Shown: positions 8,286 through 17,810 of the stretch, in pieces | Numbering within the stretch: the stretch's first letter is position 1 | How the letters are laid out: each line of letters starts with the position of its first letter | Origin: Rhizorhabdus histidinilytica | GTDB lineage: Bacteria; Pseudomonadota; Alphaproteobacteria; Sphingomonadales; Sphingomonadaceae | Direction: 5' to 3' | Assembly (NCBI RefSeq): GCF_900167915.1 | Contig: NZ_FUYM01000007.1 | Location: 124,001 to 188,000, forward strand | Length of the DNA: 64,000 bases | Program-made: the position numbers and the translations under genes | Notes under the pieces: model-generated | Seen by the model: only the letters and a program-made list of their open reading frames with translations | Database searches by the model: none | Told to the model about the DNA's origin: nothing

Positions 8286-9221
8286 ATGGCGGAAGCACTG
8301 GACATAGCGCGGCAGGCCGACCTGGGGGGCAAGGTGGCGCTGGTCACCGGCGGCTCCTCCGGTCTCGGTGCGGAGACGGTGAGGGCGCTCGCGCTCGCGG
8401 GGGCCGACGTCGTCTTTACCGCGCGCAACCTCGATGCCGGTGCGGCGGTGTTGCGCGCGGTGGAGGAGACGGGCAGGGGGCGGGCGAGGCTGCTCCCGCT
8501 CGATCTGTCGGATTTCGCCGATGTCGAGCGTTTTGCGGATGCACTGGATGCACCCGCCATCGACCTGCTGATCGCCAATGCCGGCGTGTCCGAAACGCCG
8601 GCCGAGCGCCAGGCCGACGGCCTCGACACGCGTTTCGCCACGAACCATCTCGGCCATTTCCTGCTCGTCCATCGCCTGCTCGGCCGATTGTCGGTGCGTG
8701 GCGCGCGGGTCGTGATGCTCAGCTCGGCGGGGCACAAGGGGCGGCCTGTGCGTCTCGACGATCTCGGCTGGCGCCGCCGCGAGATCCAGCACCGCGTCGC
8801 CTATGGCGAATCGAAGAGCGCCAATATCCTGTTCGCGGTCGAGGCGACCCGGCGTTGGCACGATCGCGGCATCTTCGCCAATGCGGTGCTGCCCGGATCG
8901 ATCATGACCGGCTTGCAGCGCCACCATTCACCCGAGCGATTGGCTGAGATGAACGCGATCGGTGGGGTCGGCACCGTCGATTCGGTGTTCGGCACGGTGG
9001 GTCAGGGCGCCGCGACCTCGGTCTGGGCGGCGGTCTCCCCGGAACTCGACCGGGTCGGCGGGCTCGTGCTCGAGGATTGCGGCCTGTGCCGGGTCGCTGG
9101 ACCCGGCATGCATGCCTGGCGCGGCTATGAGCTGCACGCCACCGACAGTGAGACGGCGCGCGCCTTGTGGACCGCCTCGGCGGCGATGCTGGGCGAGCTG
9201 GGACACGCGATCGAGGCGTGA
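8286..9221 (+). CDS. Short-chain dehydrogenase, retinol-dehydrogenase-like
   Basis: A 311-residue classical SDR of the retinol dehydrogenase/WWOX/POR-like group. Cofactor motif TGGSSGLG is at residues 21-28, NAG at 98-100 and the catalytic YGESK at 173-177, so all functional residues are present. Arginine after the second strand (TARN) suggests NADP(H) preference. Members oxidise or reduce retinoid- or steroid-like alcohols. It follows the tyrosine-less epimerase by 30 bases and precedes the 358-aa gene by 14 bases, so it is probably in the same operon. Confidence 0.86.
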   Translation: MAEALDIARQADLGGKVALVTGGSSGLGAETVRALALAGADVVFTARNLDAGAAVLRAVEETGRGRARLLPLDLSDFADVERFADALDAPAIDLLIANAGVSETPAERQADGLDTRFATNHLGHFLLVHRLLGRLSVRGARVVMLSSAGHKGRPVRLDDLGWRRREIQHRVAYGESKSANILFAVEATRRWHDRGIFANAVLPGSIMTGLQRHHSPERLAEMNAIGGVGTVDSVFGTVGQGAATSVWAAVSPELDRVGGLVLEDCGLCRVAGPGMHAWRGYELHATDSETARALWTASAAMLGELGHAIEA

Positions 9222-9235
9222 AAGGGAGCCGAGGC

Positions 9236-10312
9236 ATGACGACGTGGCGCGACGATGCCCTGGACTTCGATCCGGCCGGCGGCATGCCGCCCGAGGCGGA
9301 CCATGCGCTGATGGAGCAGCCCGAAGGCACCGAGCTGTTCGGCGAGAACCATGCCTTCTGGTTCTTTGACGGAGAGGGCCGCGCGCATGGCTATACCCAT
9401 GTCGAGGCCTTCCAGGACTTCTACGAGCTGCGCGCCGAGCGCTTCTGGCTGACCCTGCCCGACGGCCGCATCTATTATAGTTGGGGCGATGGCACCCGCA
9501 GCACCAGGCGTGCGCCGGCTGGCTCCAACCTTGTGATGAGCTGCATCGAACCCTTCCGCCACTGGACGATCGACTTCTTCGGCACGATGCGGCTGTCCGA
9601 CGCCGACGAGTTGGCGCGGGGCCGACCCGTCGAGGGATCGCGTCCGGTGGTGCGGCTGCACATCGACGTCGAGACGGCGGCGGAGCCGTGGCGGCTGGGG
9701 ACGCTCGGCATGAAGGACAATGTCTTTGCCAGGAGCTTCTTCGGCGAGGACCGTTATGAGCAGCTCTGCCGCTTCACCGGCTGGGCCGCGATCGAGCAGG
9801 AGGCGCCGATCCGGTTGTCGGGTATGGCGATGCGGACCCATCGGCGCGGATCACGGCGGATGGCGGGATGGCATGGCCATAGCTGGCAAACGGCGCTGTT
9901 CCCGAGCGGCCGTGGCTTCGGCTTCGAACGCTTCCCCGACCGCGATGGGCCCGAGGGGAGGGCCGAGCCGGCCTGGAGCGAGGGCTATGTTCTCGACAAG
10001 GGACGGATCGTTCCCGCCGAAATCCTCGAATCGGGCTGGCTCACCGCGCTCACCCCGAAGGATGAGGCGATCACTGTGCGGCTGCGCGCGGCGGGGCGGG
10101 AGCACGTCATCCGCGGCCGTACCATCGCGACCGTCTGGCGCACCATTCAGGCCGGCCGGACCGGCGATCGCAACGTTCGCCGCTTCGGCATCTGGGGCCG
10201 CGAAGGCGATTATGTGATGGGGCAGGGGGTGACGCTGTGGGACTGGGCCGGCGAGACCGTCTACGGCCACACCGAGCGGTCGACGCTGACCACCGACCTC
10301 CTCGGCCGTTAG
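9236..10312 (+). CDS. Conserved protein of unknown function, possibly DUF7064/7065-like
   Basis: A 358-residue soluble protein with no signal peptide. The ATG at 9236 follows AAGGGAGCC. It is rich in aromatic residues: FGENHAFWFFDGEGRAHGYTHVE near residue 37 and repeated tryptophans such as TLWDWAGETVYGHTE at the C-terminus. The beta-rich pattern recalls calycin-like lipid-binding proteins such as CrtC-type hydratases, but no catalytic motif can be named. I associate similar proteins with actinobacterial and sphingomonad steroid or terpenoid gene clusters, but this is unverified recall. Its TAG overlaps the convergent NMO gene's stop. Confidence 0.7.
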   Translation: MTTWRDDALDFDPAGGMPPEADHALMEQPEGTELFGENHAFWFFDGEGRAHGYTHVEAFQDFYELRAERFWLTLPDGRIYYSWGDGTRSTRRAPAGSNLVMSCIEPFRHWTIDFFGTMRLSDADELARGRPVEGSRPVVRLHIDVETAAEPWRLGTLGMKDNVFARSFFGEDRYEQLCRFTGWAAIEQEAPIRLSGMAMRTHRRGSRRMAGWHGHSWQTALFPSGRGFGFERFPDRDGPEGRAEPAWSEGYVLDKGRIVPAEILESGWLTALTPKDEAITVRLRAAGREHVIRGRTIATVWRTIQAGRTGDRNVRRFGIWGREGDYVMGQGVTLWDWAGETVYGHTERSTLTTDLLGR

Positions 10313-11223
10313 GCGGCAACATATCCCGCCCGCAGCCGGGCGATCAGCTCGGCGGCCGGCGGGATGTCGTCGATGCTCCCGACGCCATGGCCCGCGCTCC
10401 ACACGTCGCGCCATGGCTTGGTGCCTTCGGGCAGGTTGGGCTTGAAGCGGGCGACCGGCGCAGGCAGGTCGTCGGGATCGAGCCCCGCGGCGGCGATCGA
10501 GCCGCGCATGAAGGTCGCGGGCAGGCCCGAGATGCGGTCGGTGACGAGGATATCGGCCATGCGCTGCGAAACCAGCAGATCCTTGTAGGCCGGCGGCGCC
10601 ATCGATTCGCGCGTCGCGGCGAAGCGGGTGCCCATATAGGCGAAGTCGGCGCCCAGCACCTCGGCCGCGCGGACGGACTGGCCGTCGCCGATGCCGCCTG
10701 CCAGCGCGATCATCCCGTCCCACATCGCGCGGACCTGCCGCACGAAGGCGAAGCCGTTGGCGCTGCCGGTGTGGCCGCCCGCACCGGCGGTCAACAGGAT
10801 CAGCCCGTCGACGCCGGCGTCGATCGCCTTCTCCGCGTGGCGCAGGGTCGCGACGTCGTGGAACACGAGCCCGCCATAGCCATGGACCCGCTCGACGACC
10901 GCGCCGGGATGGCCGACGCTGGTGATGATCAGCGGAATGCGATGCCGTTCGGCCAGCGCCAGCTCGGCGGCCAGCCGCTCGCTCCCGGTCTCGCGGACGA
11001 TGATGTTGAGCGCGAAGGACGCCGACGTGCCGTCGGCCAGCGCCTCGCCGATCTGATCGAGCCAGGCCGCCAGCGTCTCGGGCGTGCGGGCGTTGGCGCC
11101 GGGGAAGCTGCCGATCACGCCGGCCCGGCAGCAGGCGATCACCAGTTCGGGCCCCGATACCAGCAGCATCGGCGCGGCGATCACTGGAAGGGCCAGGTTG
11201 CGGGCCAGCGCGGCGGGGATCAT
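10309..11223 (-). CDS. Nitronate monooxygenase / 2-nitropropane dioxygenase-like flavoprotein
   Basis: A 304-residue FMN TIM-barrel protein. LPVIAAPMLLVSGPELV at the N-terminus and GAGGHTG with H151 match the phosphate-binding and active-site region of nitronate monooxygenases. A downstream ALAGGIGDG loop fits FMN phosphate binding. Many members outside true NMO have unknown substrates, and three copies in this catabolic region (10309, 23026, 61202) suggest a role in CoA-ester oxidation or enoyl reduction rather than nitroalkane detoxification. The ATG overlaps the MFS stop by four bases (ATGA), implying coupled translation. Confidence 0.85.
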   Translation of the reverse strand: MIPAALARNLALPVIAAPMLLVSGPELVIACCRAGVIGSFPGANARTPETLAAWLDQIGEALADGTSASFALNIIVRETGSERLAAELALAERHRIPLIITSVGHPGAVVERVHGYGGLVFHDVATLRHAEKAIDAGVDGLILLTAGAGGHTGSANGFAFVRQVRAMWDGMIALAGGIGDGQSVRAAEVLGADFAYMGTRFAATRESMAPPAYKDLLVSQRMADILVTDRISGLPATFMRGSIAAAGLDPDDLPAPVARFKPNLPEGTKPWRDVWSAGHGVGSIDDIPPAAELIARLRAGYVAA

Positions 11224-12482
11224 GCCTGTTCTTCTTCCTCGGGCATCGTGGACAGGCGCCTGCATGCCATGAACAACCCGCCCGCCGCCAGCAGGTTGAC
11301 CGAGACGGTGATCGCTAGCGCCGGAGCGATCGCCTTGCCCCCGCCCAGCCAGTCGCTGATCGCGCCGGTGGCGAGCGCGCCGAAGCCGCCGATCAGGTTG
11401 GTCGACAGATGATAGAGACTGGTGGCGAGCCCGCGCCGGGAGGTCTCCACCCCGGCCATCAGGATCGCCGCGCTCGGGCCCGCCCAGCTGCCCAGCGCCA
11501 TCGCCAGCACGAAGGTGAGCGTCGCCGCCATCGCCGCCGATCCGGCGCCGGCCATGCACCAGACCAGCGGCACCGACAGGATCAGCGCGGCGCCCGGATA
11601 GCGCCACAGCTTCTCCCGCCGGTCGCGCGCGGCGCGCCGGGTGAGCGGACCGCAGAACAGCGTGCCGAGTCCCTTGCCCAGCCCGGCCGCGGCGGCGGTC
11701 GCCAGTCCGGCGTCGATCAGCGAATAGCCGTGGACGCGGATCAGGAAGGAGGGCAACCAGGCGAACACCGCGACCTGCCCGACCGACGCCATCGTACCGC
11801 CGATGCAGGTCCAGCGCAGCGCCGGATTGGCGAGCAGCAGCCGGAAGTCGCGGCCAGACCCGCCGAAGCCGCCGGCGGCGGGACGGACCGGCGGCCGGGG
11901 ATCGCGCACCGTGGTCAGCAGCAGCAGGCCGAGCAGGAGGCCGGGTACGCCGGCGATGATGAACACGGTGCGCCAGCCGAAATGGTGCGCGACATAGCCG
12001 CCCAGCAGGAAGATCGTGCCGGTGCCGATCGCAGCGGCGAGGTAGAAGGTGCTGAGCGCGGTCGGCCGCTGCTTGGCCGGGAACATGTCGGAGATCAGCG
12101 CGACGCTGGCGGGCGGGCTGCCCGCCTCGGCGGCGCCGACCCCGGCGCGCATCAGCAGCATCGACAGATAGCTGTTGGCGAGCGCCCCCATCGAGGTCAG
12201 CGCGCTCCACAGGATGACCAGGCCCGACACCAGCCAGACGCGGTTGATCCGGTCGGCCAGCAGGCCCATCGGTATGACGAACAGCGCCAGCGCCACCGTG
12301 TGCGCTGCGCCGACCAGCGTCCCCATCGCCGCGTCGCTGAGCTGGAGCTCGGCCTTCACCGGTTCGAGCACGACCGCCATGACGTTGCGGTCGATCGAGT
12401 TGGCGGCGAAGATGCCGGTCAGCAGCGCCAGCGCATACCAGCGCCGGAAGCCGCTTATCGCGCGGGGGGAGGTCTCGCTCAT
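11220..12482 (-). CDS. MFS transporter, spinster-like
   Basis: A 420-residue 12-helix carrier related to the one at 3258: LQLSDAAMGTLVGAAHTVAL is followed by motif A as MGLLADRINR near residue 73. The start is placed at the ATG of MSETSPRAISG; in-frame ATGs upstream at 12512 and 12536 lack a better ribosome site. The gene is coupled to the downstream NMO gene by a four-base overlap. This suggests the carrier moves a substrate, or exports a product, of the NMO-associated step. Substrate unknown. Confidence 0.85.
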   Translation of the reverse strand: MSETSPRAISGFRRWYALALLTGIFAANSIDRNVMAVVLEPVKAELQLSDAAMGTLVGAAHTVALALFVIPMGLLADRINRVWLVSGLVILWSALTSMGALANSYLSMLLMRAGVGAAEAGSPPASVALISDMFPAKQRPTALSTFYLAAAIGTGTIFLLGGYVAHHFGWRTVFIIAGVPGLLLGLLLLTTVRDPRPPVRPAAGGFGGSGRDFRLLLANPALRWTCIGGTMASVGQVAVFAWLPSFLIRVHGYSLIDAGLATAAAAGLGKGLGTLFCGPLTRRAARDRREKLWRYPGAALILSVPLVWCMAGAGSAAMAATLTFVLAMALGSWAGPSAAILMAGVETSRRGLATSLYHLSTNLIGGFGALATGAISDWLGGGKAIAPALAITVSVNLLAAGGLFMACRRLSTMPEEEEQA

Positions 12483-12652
12483 CGCGCCTTGATCCCGCGA
12501 ATGCCTTCCCATGGCCATGACCGCCGGTGCCGCCATTCAGGCGATCGGCTCATCAAAGCCTATGAGGTCCCGTCCTCAATGCGGCCCATCGCTGATCTTG
12601 TCGGCCGGAGGACGGGTGGGGCAACAACAGTGGAACAAGCGGGAGATGAGGG

Positions 12653-13447
12653 ATGGCGGAGACGGACAGGCGAGTCGCGTTCGTGACGGGCGCGAGCCAG
12701 GGCGTCGGACAGGCGATCGCCGAGCGGCTGGGTCGCGATGGCTGGCATGTGATCGTCGCCGCGCGGCGTCGGGAAGCGCTCGATGCGGTGGTCGCCGGAA
12801 TCGCGGCGGCGGGCGGCTCGGCCGAGGGCGTCGTGCTCGACATGCGCGATCCGGCCGCGATCGAGGCGGTCATCTCCGCGGCGGCGGAGCGGCACGGCCG
12901 ACTCGACGGGCTGGTCAACAATGCCGGCCGCTTCAGCGGGCGCCGGATCGTCGACACTACGCTCGACGAGTTCCGGCTGAACTTCATCATGAATTGCGAG
13001 GCCCCCTTCCTGGCGATGAAGGCCGCCATCCCGGCGATGATCAAGGGCGGCGGCGGTGCGATCGTCAACATCTCCTCTGTCTCCGGGTTGCGTGCGACAC
13101 CGGGTACGGGGGGCTATGGCGCCTCCAAGGCCGGGCTCATCCATCTCGGGGCGATCGCCGCGATGGAGGTGGGCGAGCATAATATCCGGGTGAACACGGT
13201 GACGCCGGGCAGCACCTGGTCCCCCACCTTCCGCAAGTCGGTCGAAGGGAAGACCCCGGAAGAGGTCGAGGCGATGCAGAAGACCGGCACCATCCTTGGC
13301 CGTTTCGCCGAGCCATCCGAGATCGGCGACGCCGTCGCCTTCCTGCTGTCCGACGACGCCCGGTTCATCACCGGGGTCAACCTGCCCGTCGAGGGCGGCG
13401 CCTATTGGTTCCGGGGCGGCAACCGGCTGATCGGCAAGCGGCATTAG
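12653..13447 (+). CDS. SDR-family oxidoreductase (FabG-like)
   Basis: A 264-residue classical SDR with TGASQGVG at 12-19, NNAG near 89, S142 and YGASK at 155-159. The residues needed for NAD(P)H-dependent ketone/alcohol interconversion are complete. It opens a plus-strand run (SDR, SnoaL, alpha/beta hydrolase, PrpD, acyl-CoA synthetase, SDR) and is divergent from the MFS gene across 170 bases. A GGGAGATGAGGG stretch provides the ribosome site. Substrate is unknown; as first gene of the block it may process a keto or hydroxy intermediate before CoA activation. Confidence 0.86.
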   Translation: MAETDRRVAFVTGASQGVGQAIAERLGRDGWHVIVAARRREALDAVVAGIAAAGGSAEGVVLDMRDPAAIEAVISAAAERHGRLDGLVNNAGRFSGRRIVDTTLDEFRLNFIMNCEAPFLAMKAAIPAMIKGGGGAIVNISSVSGLRATPGTGGYGASKAGLIHLGAIAAMEVGEHNIRVNTVTPGSTWSPTFRKSVEGKTPEEVEAMQKTGTILGRFAEPSEIGDAVAFLLSDDARFITGVNLPVEGGAYWFRGGNRLIGKRH

Positions 13448-13457
13448 GGAGACGACG

Positions 13458-13934
13458 ATGCAGAACGCACAGGACGAACTGGCGGTCCGCAGCCTCGCCG
13501 CCGCCTACGCCGACGCGGTCAACCGTCGCGATGCGGAGGGCATGGCGGCAGTGTTCGCCCCCGACGGGATCATCGAGAAGCCCGGCCATGGCGATCCGGT
13601 GCAGGGCGTCGAGAAGATCCTGAAGCGTTACCGCCGGTTGCAGCGCGAGCGCGATTTTCTCTGCCAGATGATCCACAGCGGCATCGTCGAGATCGACGGC
13701 GACCGCGCGACCGCGCGCTGGTGGTTTTCCGAACTGAAGAAGCCGGTCGGCGGCGATGGCTGGCTGTACATGATCGGCGTCTATCAGGACGAGGTTCGGC
13801 GCACAGGCGAGGGCTGGCGTTTCGCCCGCCGCAGCCAGACCACGATCATGGAGCAGCCGCTGTCCGGCGGGGCGGCCATGGCGACGCACGCCCTGCCGGA
13901 TTTCCTGCCTTTGCGCGGACTGCCTGGGGGTTGA
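13458..13934 (+). CDS. SnoaL-like / NTF2-fold polyketide-cyclase-type protein
   Basis: A 158-residue cone-fold (NTF2-like) protein. It shows the typical opening AVRSLAAAYADAVNRRDAEGM and FAPDGII near residue 35, and the RRSQTTIMEQPL closing strand. The family includes delta-5-3-ketosteroid isomerase, scytalone dehydratase and SnoaL cyclases, and bacterial copies often sit in steroid or aromatic catabolic operons. It has acidic residues in the pocket region but I cannot assign the catalytic Asp/His pair reliably. It starts 10 bases after the SDR. Confidence 0.75.
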   Translation: MQNAQDELAVRSLAAAYADAVNRRDAEGMAAVFAPDGIIEKPGHGDPVQGVEKILKRYRRLQRERDFLCQMIHSGIVEIDGDRATARWWFSELKKPVGGDGWLYMIGVYQDEVRRTGEGWRFARRSQTTIMEQPLSGGAAMATHALPDFLPLRGLPGG

Positions 13935-13937
13935 AGG

Positions 13938-14825
13938 ATGACCTCGGTCGAGCAGGAATTCTCCGACACGCCGGACTGGTTCGACTGGGCGATGGCGCAG
14001 CCGCACGAACGCGGCCGCCTCTCGGTCGAGGGGGCCGGAATCGAATGGCTCGCCTGGGGCGATCGCGGTCGGCCCGGTATCCTGATGGTCACCGGCAACG
14101 GCGCGCATATGGGCTGGTGGCGGCCGATCGCGCCCTTTCTTGCCAATGACCGCCGGGTGACCGCGATGTCCTGGTCGGGCATGGGCGGGTCCGACTGGCG
14201 CGATGCCTATTCCCCCGAGCTGTTCGTGCGGGAGGCGCAGGCCGTCGCCGAGGAGACCGGCCTGTTCGACGGGCCGGTCGCACCGGTGATGGTCGGCCAC
14301 AGCTTCGGCGGAATCCTGACGGCGCTGACCGCGGCGACGGCCGGTCATCGGCTGCGCGCGGCGGTACTGATCGACGCCCGGCTTTCCACGCGCAGCGTCT
14401 GGGGTGCGGAGGCCGAGCCGGTGCCGCCGCGCCGCATCCATGCCAGCCGCGAGCAGGCGATCGCCCGCTTCCGGCTGCAGCCCAGCCAGCCGATGCGCAA
14501 CCGCTATCTGCTCGACATGATCGCCGCCGAAGCGCTGGAGCGGGCGGGTGAGGGCTGGCGCTGGAGCGCCGATCCGGAAATCCGGCACAAGACGGAGTTG
14601 GGCAGCAACCTGTCCGGGCTGATCCCGCGCGCAGGCTGCCCGCTGATGTTCATCCGCGGCGCGCTGTCGACCACCGTGTCGGACGAGATCTGGGCCGAGC
14701 ACCAGGCGCTGGCACCCAGCGGCACGCCCTTCGTCATCATCCCCGACGCGCATCACCATGTCATGATCGACCAGCCGATCGCGCTGATCGCTGTCCTGCG
14801 CGCGTTGCTCGCCACCCTGGCCTGA
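13938..14825 (+). CDS. Alpha/beta-fold hydrolase
   Basis: A 295-residue alpha/beta hydrolase. The nucleophile elbow is GHSFGG with S122, the oxyanion region is TGNGAHMGWW near residue 52 and the catalytic His lies in the late PDAHHHVM segment. Related enzymes hydrolyse esters, lactones or C-C bonds of ring-cleavage products; the sequence does not distinguish these. It starts three bases after the SnoaL gene and ends 11 bases before the PrpD gene, so all three are presumably cotranscribed. Confidence 0.84.
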   Translation: MTSVEQEFSDTPDWFDWAMAQPHERGRLSVEGAGIEWLAWGDRGRPGILMVTGNGAHMGWWRPIAPFLANDRRVTAMSWSGMGGSDWRDAYSPELFVREAQAVAEETGLFDGPVAPVMVGHSFGGILTALTAATAGHRLRAAVLIDARLSTRSVWGAEAEPVPPRRIHASREQAIARFRLQPSQPMRNRYLLDMIAAEALERAGEGWRWSADPEIRHKTELGSNLSGLIPRAGCPLMFIRGALSTTVSDEIWAEHQALAPSGTPFVIIPDAHHHVMIDQPIALIAVLRALLATLA

Positions 14826-14836
14826 GGAAGAAGCCC

Positions 14837-16213
14837 ATGCAATCGGTCGCCCCGCGCATCGCCGCCTGGATCGCCGGGCTTGAGCCGGCGGCGATCCCGC
14901 CCGAGGTGATCGACCGTGCCAAGGGATGCGTGCTCGACCAGCTCGGCTGCCAGATCGTCGGCGCGGGATGGCCCCATACCCGCCCGGTGCTGGACCATGT
15001 CACGGCGCTCGGCGGGCGTGAGGAGGCGACGATCGTCGGCGGCGGGCGGACGACGCCGATCTACGCCGCCTATGCCAATGGCAGCTTCGGCCACAGCATG
15101 GAATATGATGACAGCCATGTGCTGTGCGGGCATCCCGGCGCGGTGGTGATCCCCGCCGCGCTCGCCATCGCCGAGCGCGACCGCCGCCATGGCCGCGACC
15201 TGCTGACCGCGATCGTCGCCGGCTACCAGTCGATGGCGCTCGGCGGCGGCGCGATCCACAAGGCGGCGCGCAGCCGCGGCTGGCATCCGATGAAGATGCA
15301 GGGGCCGTTCGGTTCGGCGGGGGCGGTGGCGAAGCTGCTGGGGCTCGATGCCGGCCGCACCACCCACGCGCTCGCCATCGCCGGCTCCGAGGCATCGGGC
15401 ACGATGGAATATGACCAGTCGGGCGGCGAAGTGAAGCGCGTCCATGCCGGATCGGCCTCGCGGTCGGGGGCGGAGGCGGCGCTGCTTGCCGCACACGGGC
15501 TGACCGGCCCGTCGACGATCTTCGAGGGCAAGCGCGGTATCTTCCCGGTGTTCGCCGACGGCTTCGACGGCGATCCCGAGGCGTTGTGGACGCGCGACTT
15601 CCACATCCGCGACACGATGTTCAAGCTGTCGCCGGCCGTGTTCACGATCCACGGCGCGATCCAGGCGGCCGACGCGCTGCGGCGCGAGCATGGCATCGCG
15701 GCGGCCGACATCGCGCGGATCACCGCCGACGTCGCCGAGATCACCATCCTGCACGGCGCGGGGATCATCCATCCGTCCGACATGATCGGGGCGCAGTTCA
15801 GCCTCGCCTTCGGGGTGTCGTGTATCTTCGCGCGCGGGCGGGCCGGGCTGGTCGACTTCTCCGATCCGGCGGCCTGGCGCGATCCGCTGATCCATGATCT
15901 CAGCGACCGTATCCAGGTGCGACAGGCGGAGGTCGCGCCGGGCGCGTCCGAGCTGGGCGGACGGGTGACCGTCGCGCTGCGCGACGGCCGCGTGCTCACC
16001 CACGACCAACCGATCCCGCGCGGCCATCATCTCAACCCGGCGAGCTTCGACGAACTGCTCGTCAAGTTCCGCGAGCTCCTCGCCCCGCACGTTGCGGACG
16101 GGGATGCGCAGCGCATCGTCGACATGGTAGCGGCGCTCGACCGGCTCGACGATTGCAGCGATCTGATGGCGCTGGTCGGACAGGCGCGATCTAGGGCCGA
16201 TGCCCTTGGATGA
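14837..16213 (+). CDS. MmgE/PrpD-family dehydratase-like protein
   Basis: A 458-residue member of the family of 2-methylcitrate dehydratase, cis-aconitate decarboxylase and iminodisuccinate epimerase. N-terminal family features are VIDRAKGCVLDQLGCQIVG and the EYDDSHV segment near residue 90, with the KLSPAVFTIHGAIQAADAL region near 260. It lies just upstream of an acyl-CoA synthetase with a short gap, unlike the methylcitrate operon where prpB/prpC flank it. Propionate metabolism is therefore unlikely to be its only role. A dehydratase, decarboxylase or isomerase acting on a polycarboxylic or keto acid intermediate is plausible. Confidence 0.82.
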   Translation: MQSVAPRIAAWIAGLEPAAIPPEVIDRAKGCVLDQLGCQIVGAGWPHTRPVLDHVTALGGREEATIVGGGRTTPIYAAYANGSFGHSMEYDDSHVLCGHPGAVVIPAALAIAERDRRHGRDLLTAIVAGYQSMALGGGAIHKAARSRGWHPMKMQGPFGSAGAVAKLLGLDAGRTTHALAIAGSEASGTMEYDQSGGEVKRVHAGSASRSGAEAALLAAHGLTGPSTIFEGKRGIFPVFADGFDGDPEALWTRDFHIRDTMFKLSPAVFTIHGAIQAADALRREHGIAAADIARITADVAEITILHGAGIIHPSDMIGAQFSLAFGVSCIFARGRAGLVDFSDPAAWRDPLIHDLSDRIQVRQAEVAPGASELGGRVTVALRDGRVLTHDQPIPRGHHLNPASFDELLVKFRELLAPHVADGDAQRIVDMVAALDRLDDCSDLMALVGQARSRADALG

Positions 16214-16262
16214 TGGTGCTTGCCGATTGGACGGGGCCGGGCGGCTGGCGCAAGAGCAGGAC

Positions 16263-17783
16263 ATGACCGACCATGCCGACCAGACCCTCGCCGAGCGGCT
16301 CGCCGCCGTCCTGTCGCTGCAGCCCGATGCGATCGCCGTCGACTATCAGGGGCAGTCGATCCGTTGGGTGGAACTCGCCCGCGCCGCCGCGGAGATCGAG
16401 GCGCTGCTGGTCGAGGCGGGTATCGAACGGTCGGCGCCGGTCGGCTGGGCCGCGCGTAACCGGCCGGCGGCCGTGGCGGGCTTCATCGCCCTCGTCGCCA
16501 ACGGTCGCATGGTGGTGCCGCTGCGGCCCAATTATGCGGTCGCCAATTTCCGTGAGGACATCACCGCACAGCGGCTGAAGGCGGTGATCGGCGATAGCGA
16601 CGACTGGGCGGGCGAAGGCGTGGTCGACGCCGCCCGCGCCGCAGGCAGCGTCGGCATCGAGATCGCCGGCCCGCCCTTCGCGGTCCGCTTCGTCGCCGGG
16701 CTGGAGCGGCCGGGGCCGGGGCCGCATCGCGAACCGTCGCCGGACCATGTCCTCGAACGGCTGACCAGCGGCACCACCGGCGCGCCGAAGCGCATCCCTG
16801 TCGGGCAGGACGTGCTCATTCCCTCGCTCCGCTCGGGCGAGCAGAAGCGGCTCGGACAGGCGGAAGAGCCGTTGGCGCTCAAGCGCTCGCCCGCGCTGCT
16901 GTTCAAGCCGTTCAGCCATGCCGGCGGCCTGTTCGGCCTGCTGCTCGCGCTCTACCAGGCGCGGCCGATCGTGCTGTTCGAGAAGTTCAACGTCCCCGAA
17001 TGGGTGGCGGCGGTGCGGAAATACAAGCCGAAGTCGGCCAGCCTCGTGCCCGCGATGATCCGCATGCTGCTGGATGCGGAGGTCGACCCCGCCGACCTGT
17101 CGAGCCTGATCGCGATCCGGTCGGGCACCGCGCCGCTGGAGCCCGAGGTGCAGGACGAATTCGAGCGCCGCTTCGGCGTCGCGATCCTGATCGACTATGG
17201 CGCCGCCGAGTTCATCGGCGGCCTGGCCGGCTGGACGATCGACGACCACCGCGCGTTCAGGGACAGCAAACGCGGCAGCGTCGGCCGTGCGCGGCGCGAC
17301 GTCGCGATCCGCACCGTCGATCCGGAGAGCTTCGCGCCGACCGCAGCGGGTGTGACCGGCCTGGTCGAGATCAGGTCCGACCGTTACGGCCCCGATTGGA
17401 TCCGTACCAACGATCTCGCCGAGATCGACGCCGACGGCTTCATCTTCCTGCGCGGGCGGGCCGACGACGCGATCAACCGCGGCGGCTTCAAGGTGCTGCC
17501 CGAGGAAGTGGCGGCGGTGCTGCGTCAGCATCCCAAGATCGGCGACGCGGCGGTGATCGGCCGGCCCGATCCTCGGCTGGGTCAGGTCCCCGTCGCCGCG
17601 ATCGAACTGCCCGAGGGTATCTCCGTCGCGCCCGCGCCGGACGAGCTCGATGCCTTCCTGCGCCGCACGCTGCCCGCCTATATGGTTCCCGTCGACTATC
17701 GCGTGGTGGACGCGCTGCCGCGTACCATCTCGATGAAGGTCAGCCGGCCGGAACTCAAGAAGCTGCTCGGTCTCCAGGGCTGA
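16263..17783 (+). CDS. AMP-forming acyl-CoA synthetase / ligase
   Basis: A 506-residue adenylate-forming enzyme. The ATP-binding motif is TSGTTGAPK at 168-176, YGAAEF marks the A5 motif, and the C-terminal lid ends in ISMKVSRPELKKLL with the likely adenylation lysine. The ATG at 16263 is preferred over one at 16200, which would overlap PrpD. It is the only CoA ligase in the window and so a candidate entry step producing the CoA thioesters used by the dehydrogenases and hydratases elsewhere. Acid specificity cannot be read from sequence. Confidence 0.86.
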   Translation: MTDHADQTLAERLAAVLSLQPDAIAVDYQGQSIRWVELARAAAEIEALLVEAGIERSAPVGWAARNRPAAVAGFIALVANGRMVVPLRPNYAVANFREDITAQRLKAVIGDSDDWAGEGVVDAARAAGSVGIEIAGPPFAVRFVAGLERPGPGPHREPSPDHVLERLTSGTTGAPKRIPVGQDVLIPSLRSGEQKRLGQAEEPLALKRSPALLFKPFSHAGGLFGLLLALYQARPIVLFEKFNVPEWVAAVRKYKPKSASLVPAMIRMLLDAEVDPADLSSLIAIRSGTAPLEPEVQDEFERRFGVAILIDYGAAEFIGGLAGWTIDDHRAFRDSKRGSVGRARRDVAIRTVDPESFAPTAAGVTGLVEIRSDRYGPDWIRTNDLAEIDADGFIFLRGRADDAINRGGFKVLPEEVAAVLRQHPKIGDAAVIGRPDPRLGQVPVAAIELPEGISVAPAPDELDAFLRRTLPAYMVPVDYRVVDALPRTISMKVSRPELKKLLGLQG

Positions 17784-17810
17784 AGCGATCCCACGCAAGA
17801 GGAGAGGGTT

